A DNA stretch of 64,000 bases from JAIBJN01 sp963847985 (GTDB lineage Bacteria > Actinomycetota > Thermoleophilia > Gaiellales > Gaiellaceae), in assembly GCA_963847985.1 (NCBI GenBank), contig CAWKBS010000009.1:124001-188000 (forward strand), written 5' to 3'. Each line of letters opens with the position of its first letter. The stretch's first letter is position 1. Positions 33,711 to 41,774 of this stretch are shown piece by piece. The position numbers and the translations under genes are program-made. The notes under the pieces were generated by a model. It had not been told where the DNA came from, ran no database searches, and saw nothing but the letters and a program-made list of their open reading frames with translations.

Positions 33711-34376
33711 ATGGCCCTCGCCAATCGCATCGACGAGCTCGTCCGCGGTCTGCCCCGCGACTGGGAGCGCGCCCGCATCGAGCTCACCGTGGACGAGGAG
33801 GACGACGCCGACCGGGCGGCGCTGCTGCTTGCATCCGCCTCCCCGGGGCGCGCCGGCAGGTCTTTCACCTTCCACGTCGCCGCGGCCGATCACGGCTCTG
33901 GCACGTCGCCGGCTCTCGCCCAGCGCGTCCTCTCCCGGCTCGACCGGGCGGGCATCCCCGGGCGCGTGCGCCTCGTCGAGGCGGAGCGGCGCGCCCCGGC
34001 TCCCGCTGCCTCGGAGCCGGCCGCCGAGGAGCGCGCGACGCTGGCGGCCTCGTGGGACTCGCTCCTGCACCGCCTGCCGCCGGACTGGAGCGACCTCTAC
34101 GCCGAGGTCGAGCTCGACTCGTCCGACTTCCTCGACCGGGGCGCCTTGCTGCTCGCCCCGATCAACCCTGCCCGCGCCGCCGGGCACGCGAGCTTCCGCT
34201 TCCGCGCCGCCAACCGGCAGGGCTACGGCGTCGCGGCCGGCATGGCGCGGCGCGCGTTCCAACGGCTCGACGACGAGGGCGTGAGCGGCCGCGTCCGCGT
34301 CCTGCGCGTCCTCTCCGACACGAACGCCCCCTTCTCGCAGGGGCCGGTGTGGCGCGAGGACGGGCGCGCGGTGTGA
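33711..34376 (+). CDS. Hypothetical protein with two homologous halves
   Basis: About 221 residues from ATG 33711. Residues ~1-85 and ~110-200 are clearly related: LVRGLPRDWERARIELTVDE aligns with LLHRLPPDWSDLYAEVELDS, ALLLASASPGRAG with ALLLAPINPARAA, and RAGIPGRVRLVEAER with DEGVSGRVRVLRVL. No catalytic motif is visible. The stop overlaps the GTG of the following gene (GTGA), forming a two-gene unit divergent from pdhA. It probably arose by internal duplication. Function unknown. Confidence 0.7.
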   Translation: MALANRIDELVRGLPRDWERARIELTVDEEDDADRAALLLASASPGRAGRSFTFHVAAADHGSGTSPALAQRVLSRLDRAGIPGRVRLVEAERRAPAPAASEPAAEERATLAASWDSLLHRLPPDWSDLYAEVELDSSDFLDRGALLLAPINPARAAGHASFRFRAANRQGYGVAAGMARRAFQRLDDEGVSGRVRVLRVLSDTNAPFSQGPVWREDGRAV

Positions 34377-34690
34377 CCGAGCCCGAGCGCGAGGTCTCCT
34401 GGAAGGCGATCGAGCGGGACGCCGCCGTGGTCGACGCGGAGGGCGCGGAGCTCGCCCGCGTCGTCGAGATCGCCGGCGACCGAACCGCCGACATCTTCAG
34501 CGGGCTCGTCGTCGTGCTCCGGCCACTCGGCTCGAAGCGCTACCTGCCGTCCGAGCGTGTGGCCGGGATCTGGCCGCAGCGCGTCCAGGTCGATCTGACC
34601 GCAGAGGAGCTCGACCGGCTCCCGCCGTACGAGGAGCCGGTGGTCGAGAGCCTCCCGAAAGCCGGCTTCTTCAAGCGCCTCTTCGGCTAG
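34373..34690 (+). CDS. PRC-barrel-like protein
   Basis: A 105-residue protein whose N-terminal 75 residues have the pattern of a PRC beta barrel or DUF2171 (DAAVVDAEGAELARVVEIAG, then DIFSGLVVVL and a YLPSERVAGIW turn). The C-terminus ends in an amphipathic KAGFFKRLFG. Start GTG 34373 overlaps the previous stop. Its end overlaps by 20 bases with the convergent YdcF-like gene. PRC proteins bind partners or RNA; the exact role is unknown. Confidence 0.7.
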   Translation: MTEPEREVSWKAIERDAAVVDAEGAELARVVEIAGDRTADIFSGLVVVLRPLGSKRYLPSERVAGIWPQRVQVDLTAEELDRLPPYEEPVVESLPKAGFFKRLFG

Positions 34691-35165
34691 CGCGGCGGGC
34701 CGTCCGCACCTGGAAGGGCACGAGCGGGAAGACCGCGACCTCGCGAACGTAGTTGCGCGCCGAGCCGGGGGTGGGCGCGCCGACGACGGTGAGCTCGACG
34801 TCAGGGAGAAGCGATCGGAACAGCGCCCGCGCGCGCGCACGATGCCAGGTGGAGGTGACGACGACAACCTCGTCGGCGCCCAGCTCGCGGGCGTGCACGG
34901 CGGCATTCGCAGCGTTTTGAGCCGTGTGCCGCGCGTCCGGGTCGCTGAGCAGCACGGCCTCCCGCCCCGGCCAGGCCCTGCGCATCAGCTCGGCCTCGGG
35001 CAGACGCCCCGGCCGCCGCGACCAGCCGGAGAGGAGCACGGCGTCGCCCTCCTCCGCCAGCCCCGCGGCGAACTCGAGGCGCGCCGCGCCAATCGGGTGC
35101 AGTTCCCGCCGGCGCCCGTCGGAGTAGCCCAGGACGACGATCAGCCTACGCGCGGAGCTCGGCAT
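34671..35165 (-). CDS. YdcF/DUF218-family protein
   Basis: A 164-residue protein: LIVVLGYSDGRRRELHPIGA then AARLEFAAGLAEE, AVLLSGWSRRPG, VLLSDPDARHTAQNAANAAV and VVVVTSTWHRARARALFRSL. These are the successive blocks of the DUF218 Rossmann-like fold (in E. coli YdcF and SanA). The conserved N-terminal VxLG and late STWHxxRA match. It usually lacks a known substrate but affects cell-envelope integrity. ATG 35165 lies inside the end of pheT (20-base overlap), so it is translated after pheT. Confidence 0.82.
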   Translation of the reverse strand: MPSSARRLIVVLGYSDGRRRELHPIGAARLEFAAGLAEEGDAVLLSGWSRRPGRLPEAELMRRAWPGREAVLLSDPDARHTAQNAANAAVHARELGADEVVVVTSTWHRARARALFRSLLPDVELTVVGAPTPGSARNYVREVAVFPLVPFQVRTARRASRRGA

Positions 35166-37440
35166 CGAACTTCTCACCGAGGGCCGCGACGACGCGCTCC
35201 CTGATGGCGCGAGCGTCCTCGTCGGACAGCGTGCGCTCGGGCGACTGGAAGCTGACGTGGAGCGCAAGCGACTTGCGCCCGGCCGGGATCGGCTCGCCGC
35301 GGTAGACGTCGAATGCACGGACGTCCCGCAGCTCGGGCCCTGCCGCCTCACGCGCCGCCTCGATGAGCTCGCCCGCGAGCACCTCCTCGTCGACGACGAA
35401 GGCGAGGTCCTGGTGCACGGCGGGATAGGTGACGACGTCCTCGTACTCGACGCGCTCCGGCACCTGCGCGAACAGCGTGTCGAGGTCGAGCTCGAAGGCC
35501 CCCCACCCGCCCTCGAGAAGCGCCGGATGGAGCTCGCCGGCCCAGCCCGCCTCGAGCGCCGCGGCCTTGCCAGGATGCAGGTGCTCGAGCCGCGTCCGCT
35601 CGAGCGCAGGCTCGATGCCGAGCGCCTCGTAGAGCGTCTCGACGGCTCCCTTGGCGCGCGGGTAGCCGCCCTGGGCGATCCCGCCGACCCGCCAGCGCTC
35701 GTCGGGCAGGTCCTCGCCGGCAGGCAGGTAGACCCGGGCGATCTCGAAGAGCGCGATGCCCTCGTTTCCGACCGCCACGTTGTGCCGCGCCGCGGCGACG
35801 AGGCCCTGGAGCAGCGTCGTGCGCAGGATGCCGTGCTCCGAAGTGAGCGGGACGGGCAGGCGCAGCGCGTCGGAATCGGGGTCGTGGGCGACGAGGCTGA
35901 GCGTGTAGGCCTCGCTGAAGCCCGCGCCGGCGAGCACGTCCTCGACGAGCCGCCGCAGACGCTGGGCCTGCGACAGCCGGCCGGACATCGCGCTCCTGAG
36001 CGGCAGCGTGAACGGAACCTTCTCGAGCCCGTGGACGCGGGCAACCTCCTCCACCAAGTCGATCTCGCGCGTCGTGTCGCGCATGCGCCAGGTCGGGACG
36101 CGCACGTCCCAGCCGGGCACGACGTCGAAGCCGAGGCGCTCGAGGATGTCCTTCTGCTCCTGCTCGTCGATGTCGACCCCGACGATCTTGTTGGCGCGGC
36201 CCGTCCGGTAGTGGACGACGGGCGCCTCGGGCAGCTCGCCCACGGCGTCCTTGTCGCCGGTCCAGCGCGCGCCGGCGAGCTCGACGATGAGCTGCGTGGC
36301 CAGACGGGCCGCGTGCGGGGCGAGGTAGGGATCGACGCCCTTCTCCCAGCGGTTCGACCCCTCGGTGCGGAGCGCGTGGCGCTCGGAGCTCCACAGGATC
36401 GTTCCCGGCTCGAAGTTGGCGGCCTCCAGGAGGACGGAGGTGGTCGCCTCGGTGACCTCGGTGTCGAGCCCGCCCATGATCCCGGCGAAGGCGATCGCGC
36501 CCTCGGCGTCGGCGATGACGAGGTCGGCGGGGTCGAGCTTGCGCAGGTTGCCGTCCAGGCTCGTGAACTCCTCACCGGCCCGGGCACGACGCACGACGAT
36601 CCTGCCGCCGCGCAGGGTCTCGAAGTCGAAGACGTGGAGCGGGTTCCCCAGGGCGAGCATGACGTAGTTGGTGATGTCGACGACGTTGGAGATGGGCCGC
36701 ATGCCGGCCGCGGTCAGGCGCGCCTTCAGCCACGGCGGCGACTGCGCGACGGCGACGTCGCGGAAGAGCCGGCCGATGTAGCGCGGGCAGCCCTCGGGGT
36801 CCTCGATCGCGACCTCCGGGTCCTCGCCGCCGGCGAGCTCCGGCTCCTCGCCGGGCGGCGGCTCGAGCTCGCCCGCGAAGAGCGCCGCCACCTCGCGCGC
36901 GATCCCGTAGACGGAGAGGCAGTCCGGCCGGTTGCGCGTCATCTCGATCTCGAGCACCTCCTCCCCGAGCGGGAGGACGTCGCGGAGCGGTGTGCCGGGC
37001 TCCCAGGGCTCCGGGAGGACGAGGATGCCGGCGTGCTCGGAGCTGAGCTCGAGCTCGGCCTCGGACAGGATCATCCCGTCGGAGACCGACCCGCGCAGCT
37101 TCGCGCGCTCGAGCGTGCGTCCGTCCGGGAGCACGGCGCCGGGTAGCGCGACCGCCACGGTCGCCCCGGCGCCGAAGTTCCAGGCGCCGCAGACGATCTG
37201 GCGCGGCTCGGCCTCCCCGACGTCCACGCGGCAGAGCTGAAGCCGGTCGGCGTTGGGGTGCTTCCCGGCCTCCACCACGCGCCCGACGAGGTAGTGGCCG
37301 TGGTTTCCGTCGACGTCGGCGACGCCACGGTACGAGATGCGCTCGACCTCCCCGGTGGCGATTGCGAGCCGGTCGGCGATCTCTGCCGTGGTCGCGTCGA
37401 CCTCGACGTACTCCCTGAGCCAGGTGACAGGGACCTTCAT
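35146..37440 (-). CDS. pheT: Phenylalanine-tRNA ligase beta subunit
   Basis: A 764-residue protein with the usual bacterial domains: EMAP/OB-fold tRNA-binding domain (residues ~40-150, HPNADRLQLCRVDVG), B3/B4 editing domain, B5 domain, core, and C-terminal FDX-ACB anticodon-binding domain (ending RAIRERVVAALGEKF). With PheS it charges tRNA-Phe. It is directly downstream of pheS (one base between). Length is within the normal range and no break is seen. Confidence 0.97.
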   Translation of the reverse strand: MKVPVTWLREYVEVDATTAEIADRLAIATGEVERISYRGVADVDGNHGHYLVGRVVEAGKHPNADRLQLCRVDVGEAEPRQIVCGAWNFGAGATVAVALPGAVLPDGRTLERAKLRGSVSDGMILSEAELELSSEHAGILVLPEPWEPGTPLRDVLPLGEEVLEIEMTRNRPDCLSVYGIAREVAALFAGELEPPPGEEPELAGGEDPEVAIEDPEGCPRYIGRLFRDVAVAQSPPWLKARLTAAGMRPISNVVDITNYVMLALGNPLHVFDFETLRGGRIVVRRARAGEEFTSLDGNLRKLDPADLVIADAEGAIAFAGIMGGLDTEVTEATTSVLLEAANFEPGTILWSSERHALRTEGSNRWEKGVDPYLAPHAARLATQLIVELAGARWTGDKDAVGELPEAPVVHYRTGRANKIVGVDIDEQEQKDILERLGFDVVPGWDVRVPTWRMRDTTREIDLVEEVARVHGLEKVPFTLPLRSAMSGRLSQAQRLRRLVEDVLAGAGFSEAYTLSLVAHDPDSDALRLPVPLTSEHGILRTTLLQGLVAAARHNVAVGNEGIALFEIARVYLPAGEDLPDERWRVGGIAQGGYPRAKGAVETLYEALGIEPALERTRLEHLHPGKAAALEAGWAGELHPALLEGGWGAFELDLDTLFAQVPERVEYEDVVTYPAVHQDLAFVVDEEVLAGELIEAAREAAGPELRDVRAFDVYRGEPIPAGRKSLALHVSFQSPERTLSDEDARAIRERVVAALGEKFDAELRA

Positions 37441-37441
37441 C

Positions 37442-38437
37442 TCAAAATTGCCTCAGCACGCGGAGGTCGTTCTCCCAGAGCAGGCCGAGCGCCGGCAGGC
37501 CGTGCCGGAGCATGGCGACGCGCTCGAGGCCCATGCCGAAGGCGAAGCCCGTCCACTCCTCGGGGTCGAGGCCCACGAACTCGAAGAGGGTCGGGTCGAC
37601 CATGCCCGAGCCGGCGATCTCGATCCAGCCGGAGTAGCGGCAGACCGGGCACCCCTTGCCCTCGCAGAGGAAGCAGCTCACGTCGGGCTCGAGCGACGGC
37701 TCCGTGAAAGGGAAGTCGTGCGTGCGGAAGCGGAGCTCGCGCTCCTCGCCGAAGAGCGCGCGCATCATGTGCAGCAGCGTTCCCTTGAGATCGGCCATCG
37801 TGATGCCGCGGTCGATGGCCAGGCCCTCGACCTGGTGGAAGATCGGCGTGTGCGTCGCGTCGGGCGTGTCGCGCCGGTAGACGCGGCCGAGGGAGACCAT
37901 GTAGATCGGCGGCGGCTGCGACTCCATCACCCGGATCTGCGAAGGAGAGGTCTCCGTGCGGAAGAGCACGTCGCCGTCGAGGAAGACCGACTGGAGCGGC
38001 GATCGCGCTGGGTGGTCGGCCGGGAAGTTGAGGGCGTCGAAGTTGTAGCGCGTCGTCTCGACCTCGCGGCCGTCGACGACCTGGTAGCCGAGCCCGAGGA
38101 AGATGTCCTCGACCTCACGCCGGATTCGGGTGATCAGGTGGAGGTGCCCGCGGGGGCTCGCTTCGCCCGGGAGCGTGATGTCGACGACCTCCTCGGTGAG
38201 CTTGCGATCCAGCTCGGCGCGCTCCAGCTCGGCCTGGCGCTCGGCGACCGACTCCTCGAGGCGTTCGCGGAGCCCGTTCAGCACGCTGCCCGTCTCGGCG
38301 TCCCGGACTTCTCGGAGCGCCTGCTTCAGCTCGCTCTTCCGCCCGAGGTACCGAACCCGCGCGTCGTCCAGCTCGTCAAGGGTCGAGGCGCCCGCAATCG
38401 CGCTTCGTGCCTCGGTTTCCACGGCCTGCGGGTCCAT
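37442..38437 (-). CDS. pheS: Phenylalanine-tRNA ligase alpha subunit
   Basis: A 331-residue class II synthetase subunit. An N-terminal coiled-coil (DDARVRYLGRKSELKQALRE) recognises tRNA. The catalytic core has HPARSPLQSVFL (motif 1 region), SPSQIRVMESQPPP, DATHTPIFHQVEGLAIDRG, the FTEPSLEPDV segment and the motif 3 FGMGLERVAML. ATG 38437 is only 23 bases from the divergent methyltransferase start, so promoter elements must overlap coding sequence. No T-box or leader-attenuator structure is visible upstream. Confidence 0.96.
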   Translation of the reverse strand: MDPQAVETEARSAIAGASTLDELDDARVRYLGRKSELKQALREVRDAETGSVLNGLRERLEESVAERQAELERAELDRKLTEEVVDITLPGEASPRGHLHLITRIRREVEDIFLGLGYQVVDGREVETTRYNFDALNFPADHPARSPLQSVFLDGDVLFRTETSPSQIRVMESQPPPIYMVSLGRVYRRDTPDATHTPIFHQVEGLAIDRGITMADLKGTLLHMMRALFGEERELRFRTHDFPFTEPSLEPDVSCFLCEGKGCPVCRYSGWIEIAGSGMVDPTLFEFVGLDPEEWTGFAFGMGLERVAMLRHGLPALGLLWENDLRVLRQF

Positions 38438-38460
38438 CGGCGGAGCGTATCATCGGGTCC

Positions 38461-39162
38461 ATGTCCGCCTACGACGCAATCGCGAACCTCTACGACCCCT
38501 GGAGCAGGACCGTCACCGAGGACATCGACTTCTACGTCGCCGAGGCGCGCAAGGCCCGCTCGACTGTCGTGGAGCTCGGCGTCGGGACCGGGCGGATCGC
38601 GGTGCCGATCGCGGCCGCGGGCGTGCCGGTGATCGGCGTCGACTCGTCCGCCGGGATGCTGGAGGTGTGCCGGCGCAGCGCCGAGGCGGCCGGCGTCTCG
38701 CAGCTCCTCGACCTGCGGCTCGGCGACCTCCGCGACCCGCCGGTGACGGAGCGGGTGCGGCTCGTGACCTGTCCGTTCCGGGCGCTCCTCCATCTGGAGA
38801 CGAACGCAGAGCGGCAGCAAGCACTGGCCGCCGTCCACCGCCTGCTCGAGCCGGGCGGCCGCTTCGTCTTCGACGTCTTCGCCCCGAGCATCGAGGACAT
38901 CGAGGAGACCCACGGCCGCTGGATCGAGCGCGAGCCCGGCATCTGGGAGCTTGCGCACTGGAACCTGGAGCGGGGCGTCCTCACCCTGCACATCCGCGGC
39001 CCGGAGTCGGAGGCGTCCCTCAGCCTCGCCTGGCTCTCGGTCGACGACTGGCGCGCCCTCCTCGAGGGGGCGGGGTTCGAGGTGGTCGCCTGCTACGGCT
39101 GGTTCGACCTGCGCCCCTACACGGGCGGCGAGGACTCGATCTGGCTGACGAGGCGTCCCTAG
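38461..39162 (+). CDS. SAM-dependent methyltransferase
   Basis: A 233-residue class I methyltransferase. Motif I is VVELGVGTGRIAVPIA, the acidic end of strand 2 is VIGVDSS, and motif II/III are LRLGDLRD and ALLHLETNAERQQALAAVHR followed by LLEPGGRFVFDVF. The substrate cannot be told. The gene is divergent from pheS with a very short gap. Two repeat units follow its stop. Confidence 0.9.
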   Translation: MSAYDAIANLYDPWSRTVTEDIDFYVAEARKARSTVVELGVGTGRIAVPIAAAGVPVIGVDSSAGMLEVCRRSAEAAGVSQLLDLRLGDLRDPPVTERVRLVTCPFRALLHLETNAERQQALAAVHRLLEPGGRFVFDVFAPSIEDIEETHGRWIEREPGIWELAHWNLERGVLTLHIRGPESEASLSLAWLSVDDWRALLEGAGFEVVACYGWFDLRPYTGGEDSIWLTRRP

Positions 39163-39293
39163 CAGCCACGTCCAGGTGCCTGGCACCGGGACGCGGCCGA
39201 CGCGGACGTGCCCCGCTCAACCGAACATCCCGCAAGCCCAGCACTAAACCCGCCACTGTGCGTTCCAGCCACGTCCGAGTGCCTGGCACCGGG
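39163..39293. repeat. Pair of palindromic REP-like units
   Basis: Two units, 39163-39190 and 39266-39293, share CAGCCACGTCC and GTGCCTGGCACCGGG. Both carry the GTGCC/GGCAC palindrome; the first extends it to GGTGCC/GGCACC. They are about 103 bases apart, between the methyltransferase and the convergent SnoaL-like gene. The CCACGTCC prefix also occurs in the 9728/9865 pair, but the rest differs, suggesting related families. Palindromes of the GTGCC-TGGCAC type are frequent in bacteria, often associated with RAYT enzymes; none is encoded here. Confidence 0.8.
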
Positions 39294-39311
39294 GCATGAC
39301 CGTTGGGGGCG

Positions 39312-39698
39312 TCAGCGGCCCCAGCCGGGGTGCGGCTCGTGCCGGCCGTCTTCGACGTGCCAGTACTCCCGGAGCTCCTCGCAGCGGCCGTCTTCCGCGA
39401 AGCGGAGCAGGAGCGACCCCGGCAGCGTGATCCAGGCGCCCTGGTCCTCCATGATCGCCCACCACTCGACGACCGCCTTCCTCCCTTCGACGACCGGCTC
39501 GCCGAAGCGCAGCTCGAGGCCTTCCTGAGTCGACGTGGCCCGCGTCCAGTAGTCGCGGATGCCCTGCGAGCCGACGTGCGGCTCCCGGAAGGGGCTCGAG
39601 CGGTAGACCGCGTCCTCGGTGAAGAGGGCGACCGCGGCCTCGGGATCGCGCCCGACCCAGGCCCGGCCGTAGGCGGCGATCCACTCCGCGACGTTCAT
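39312..39698 (-). CDS. SnoaL-like / nuclear-transport-factor-2-fold protein
   Basis: A 128-residue NTF2-fold protein: EWIAAYGRAWVGRDPEAAVALF, a YRSSPFREPHVGS loop and a strand AVVEWWAIMEDQG, ending in CEELREYWHVEDG. The acidic and His residues in the pocket (EYWHVED) suggest a ligand or small-enzyme site. It is read just downstream of the TrmH gene with a 4-base overlap. Family members range from polyketide cyclases to ligand binders, so activity is uncertain. Confidence 0.85.
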   Translation of the reverse strand: MNVAEWIAAYGRAWVGRDPEAAVALFTEDAVYRSSPFREPHVGSQGIRDYWTRATSTQEGLELRFGEPVVEGRKAVVEWWAIMEDQGAWITLPGSLLLRFAEDGRCEELREYWHVEDGRHEPHPGWGR

Positions 39699-40417
39699 CC
39701 CCGACCCCTCCCCAGCTCGTAGAGCGCGATCGCCCCCGCGCTCGCCACGTTCAGGGACTCCGCCGCTCCGGCCTGCGGGATCGTCGCGACGAGGTCCGCG
39801 CCGCCGAGAACGTCCTCGGGCAAGCCTTCGCGCTCGGCGCCGAGGACGAAGATAACCGGTTCGGGCAGGTCGAGCCCGGAGAGCGGAGCTCCGCCGTGTG
39901 CGACGAGCGCCACACGGGGGATTCCCTCGCCGTCGCCGAAGCCGCCCAGCGGGACGCGGAAGATCGCGCCCGCGGAAGCCCGCAACGCCTTCGGCCCGGT
40001 CGGGTCGGCGCAGCCCGGCGACAGGAGGACGAACGCCGGCCCGAGCGCGTCGGCCGCGCGCAGGAGCGTCCCGACGTTCCCGGGATCGGCGACGCGCCAG
40101 AGCGCCAGCCCGGCCCGCGCGTCGAGCGAGCGCGGCAGGTCTGCCCGGCGGAACACGGCGACGACGCGGGCGGGGTGCGCCAGGGTCGAGAGGCCGCTCA
40201 TGACGTCGGGCGCGGCGAGCTCCGCGCCCGCCAGCCGTTCCGCCAGCGCCGGCCGCTCCGCGTCGATGAGCGCCTCGACCGGCTCGAGGCCGGCGTCGAG
40301 GCCGGCGGCCACGAGGTCTTCGCCCTCGCAGGCGAAGAGCCCCAGCTTCTCACGCTGCCGGCGCGACTCGAGCTTGCGGACGAGCTTGACCCGCGGATTG
40401 GCCGCGGACGTGATCAC
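39695..40417 (-). CDS. TrmH/SpoU-family RNA 2'-O-methyltransferase
   Basis: A 240-residue SPOUT enzyme. A substrate-binding N-terminal domain (NPRVKLVRKLESRRQREKLG) is followed by the knotted catalytic domain with NVGTLLRAADALG, FVLGAEREGLP and SLNVASAGAIALYE, the three SpoU motifs. It would methylate a ribose in rRNA or tRNA. The start lies 4 bases from the arm of repeat copy 4, so its promoter or ribosome-binding region is within that element. Confidence 0.9.
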   Translation of the reverse strand: MITSAANPRVKLVRKLESRRQREKLGLFACEGEDLVAAGLDAGLEPVEALIDAERPALAERLAGAELAAPDVMSGLSTLAHPARVVAVFRRADLPRSLDARAGLALWRVADPGNVGTLLRAADALGPAFVLLSPGCADPTGPKALRASAGAIFRVPLGGFGDGEGIPRVALVAHGGAPLSGLDLPEPVIFVLGAEREGLPEDVLGGADLVATIPQAGAAESLNVASAGAIALYELGRGRG

Positions 40418-40420
40418 GTG

Positions 40421-40582
40421 AGGAGGCCCGGCGGAACGCTGCTCCCACAGGGGTGCGATGGTCGTTCCGAGGCAAGGACGCAGGGAGCGTTCGTAGCCGT
40501 GGCTACGGGCGCGACTGAGGACGCTGTCCTCGGGCGAACAGCGCGGCCCTACGGCTCAGGCCGTGTTCCGTCGGGCGCTCCT
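40421..40582 (+). repeat. Copy 4 of the inverted-repeat-flanked element (162 bp)
   Basis: The core matches the other copies in forward orientation (about 40450-40550), with a GTAGCCGTGGCTAC hairpin at its centre. The arms AGGAGGCCCGGCGGAAC and its approximate complement complete the element. The right half is also coding for rplT: it supplies the last residues and the stop of ribosomal protein L20. The left arm lies in front of the TrmH gene. This copy is the most divergent in the core. Confidence 0.82.
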
Positions 40583-40943
40583 GGTAAGCGTCCAGCGCGG
40601 CTTTCGCCCGCTCGGCGATCTTCGAGAAGGCCGCCGGGTCGTGCACCGCGATGTCGGCGAGCGCCTTGCGGTCGAGCTCGATCTCGGCCTTGCGGCAGCC
40701 GGCCACGAACTGGTTGTAGGAGAGGCCCTCCTGGCGCGCCGCGGCGTTGATCCGGACGATCCAGAGCCGCCTGAAGACGCGCTTCTTCTTCTTGCGGTCG
40801 CGGTAGGCGTGGTTGTCGGCCTTCTGGACGGCCTCCTTGGCCTTCCGGTACGAGATCGAGCTCTGGCCGACGTAGCCCTTCGCGCGCTCGAGCACCTTGC
40901 GGCGCTTCTTGCGCGCGTGAACGGATCGCTTGACGCGGGGCAT
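40503..40943 (-). CDS. rplT: 50S ribosomal protein L20 with C-terminal extension
   Basis: L20 sequence is normal to about residue 120: VKRSVHARKKRRKVLERAKG, RDRKKKKRVFRRLWIVRIN and the LDRKALADIAVHDPAAF end. The frame then continues for about 26 more residues (QERPTEHGLSRRAALFARG...) that are encoded by the right half of repeat copy 4, and stops at TAG 40505. Typical L20 is 115-120 residues, so the stop has apparently been lost and replaced by element sequence. L20 binds 23S rRNA and can repress its own operon. It is the last gene after infC and rpmI. Confidence 0.93.
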   Translation of the reverse strand: MPRVKRSVHARKKRRKVLERAKGYVGQSSISYRKAKEAVQKADNHAYRDRKKKKRVFRRLWIVRINAAARQEGLSYNQFVAGCRKAEIELDRKALADIAVHDPAAFSKIAERAKAALDAYQERPTEHGLSRRAALFARGQRPQSRP

Positions 40944-40961
40944 TCCTTCCTCCTCCTACCT

Positions 40962-41156
40962 CTACCGCCCCAGCAGGCGCTTGACCTCGCGGACGTCGCT
41001 CTCGGCCACGGGGTGATCGCTGCGGAACGCGCGTCCGCGCTTGGCGGACTTCTTCTCGAGATTGTGGCTCTGCATGGCATGGCGCCGCCGCAGGCGGCCT
41101 GTGCCGGTGATCTTGAACCGCTTCTTCGCGGCTGAATTTGTCTTCTGCTTAGGCAC
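40962..41156 (-). CDS. rpmI: 50S ribosomal protein L35
   Basis: A 64-residue basic protein: MPKQKTNSAAKKRFKITGTG is the canonical L35 start, then RRRHAMQSHNLEKKSAKRGR. It overlaps infC by 8 bases and precedes rplT by 18 bases, in the order infC-rpmI-rplT. The protein has no unusual features. Confidence 0.96.
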   Translation of the reverse strand: MPKQKTNSAAKKRFKITGTGRLRRRHAMQSHNLEKKSAKRGRAFRSDHPVAESDVREVKRLLGR

Positions 41157-41730
41157 TTTGAGCTGCTCCCACTTCCCGTCCGGCGTTTCTGTGCGGCGCG
41201 AGCACCATGACCATGTTGCGTCCGTCCTGGAGCGGCGGCGACTCGATCGAGCCGAGCTCCTTCACGTCTTCCGCCAGGCGCATGAGCAGGTCGCGCCCGC
41301 GCTCGGGATGCGTCTGCTCTCGGCCTCGGAACATGATCGTCACCTTCACCTTCGCCCTGTTGCCCAGGAACCGCGCGACGTGGCCCTTCTTCGTCTCGTA
41401 GTCATGGACGCCGATCTTGGGGCGGAGCTTGATCTCCTTGACCTGGATCTGCGACTGGTGCTTGCGAGCGGTCTTGGCCTTCTGCTCCTGCTCGTACTTG
41501 TACTTGCCGTAGTCCATGATCCGGGCCACCGGCGGGTCTGCGCTTGCGGCGACCTCGACGAGGTCCAGATCCTTGGAGTAGGCGTACTCGAGCGCTTCGG
41601 CAGTCGGCTTGATCCCGACCTGCGAGCCGTCCGAGTCGACCAGGCGGACGCGCGGGACGCGAATCGATTCGTTAATCCGGGTCGTGTCCTGCTGCGGCCT
41701 GGCCTGCTCGAACCTGCGCCGCGGCCTCAC
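41149..41730 (-). CDS. infC: Translation initiation factor IF-3
   Basis: A 193-residue protein with the N-terminal domain (TRINESIRVPRVRLVDSDG), linker helix and C-terminal domain (EIKLRPKIGVHDYETKKGH, then VKVTIMFRGREQTH). It binds 30S subunits and controls start-codon fidelity. The start is GTG 41730. The strong AGAGGAGG site lies about 25 bases upstream, too far for normal use. A five-codon mini-ORF TTG/GTG-ACG-TTT-CAG-TGA lies between them and ends in GTGA at the start, hinting at translational coupling. An attenuator-like hairpin lies upstream. Confidence 0.92.
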   Translation of the reverse strand: MRPRRRFEQARPQQDTTRINESIRVPRVRLVDSDGSQVGIKPTAEALEYAYSKDLDLVEVAASADPPVARIMDYGKYKYEQEQKAKTARKHQSQIQVKEIKLRPKIGVHDYETKKGHVARFLGNRAKVKVTIMFRGREQTHPERGRDLLMRLAEDVKELGSIESPPLQDGRNMVMVLAPHRNAGREVGAAQSA

Positions 41731-41774
41731 TGAAACGTCACCAAGTTGTGCGACTTCCTCCTCTTAGAACAATG

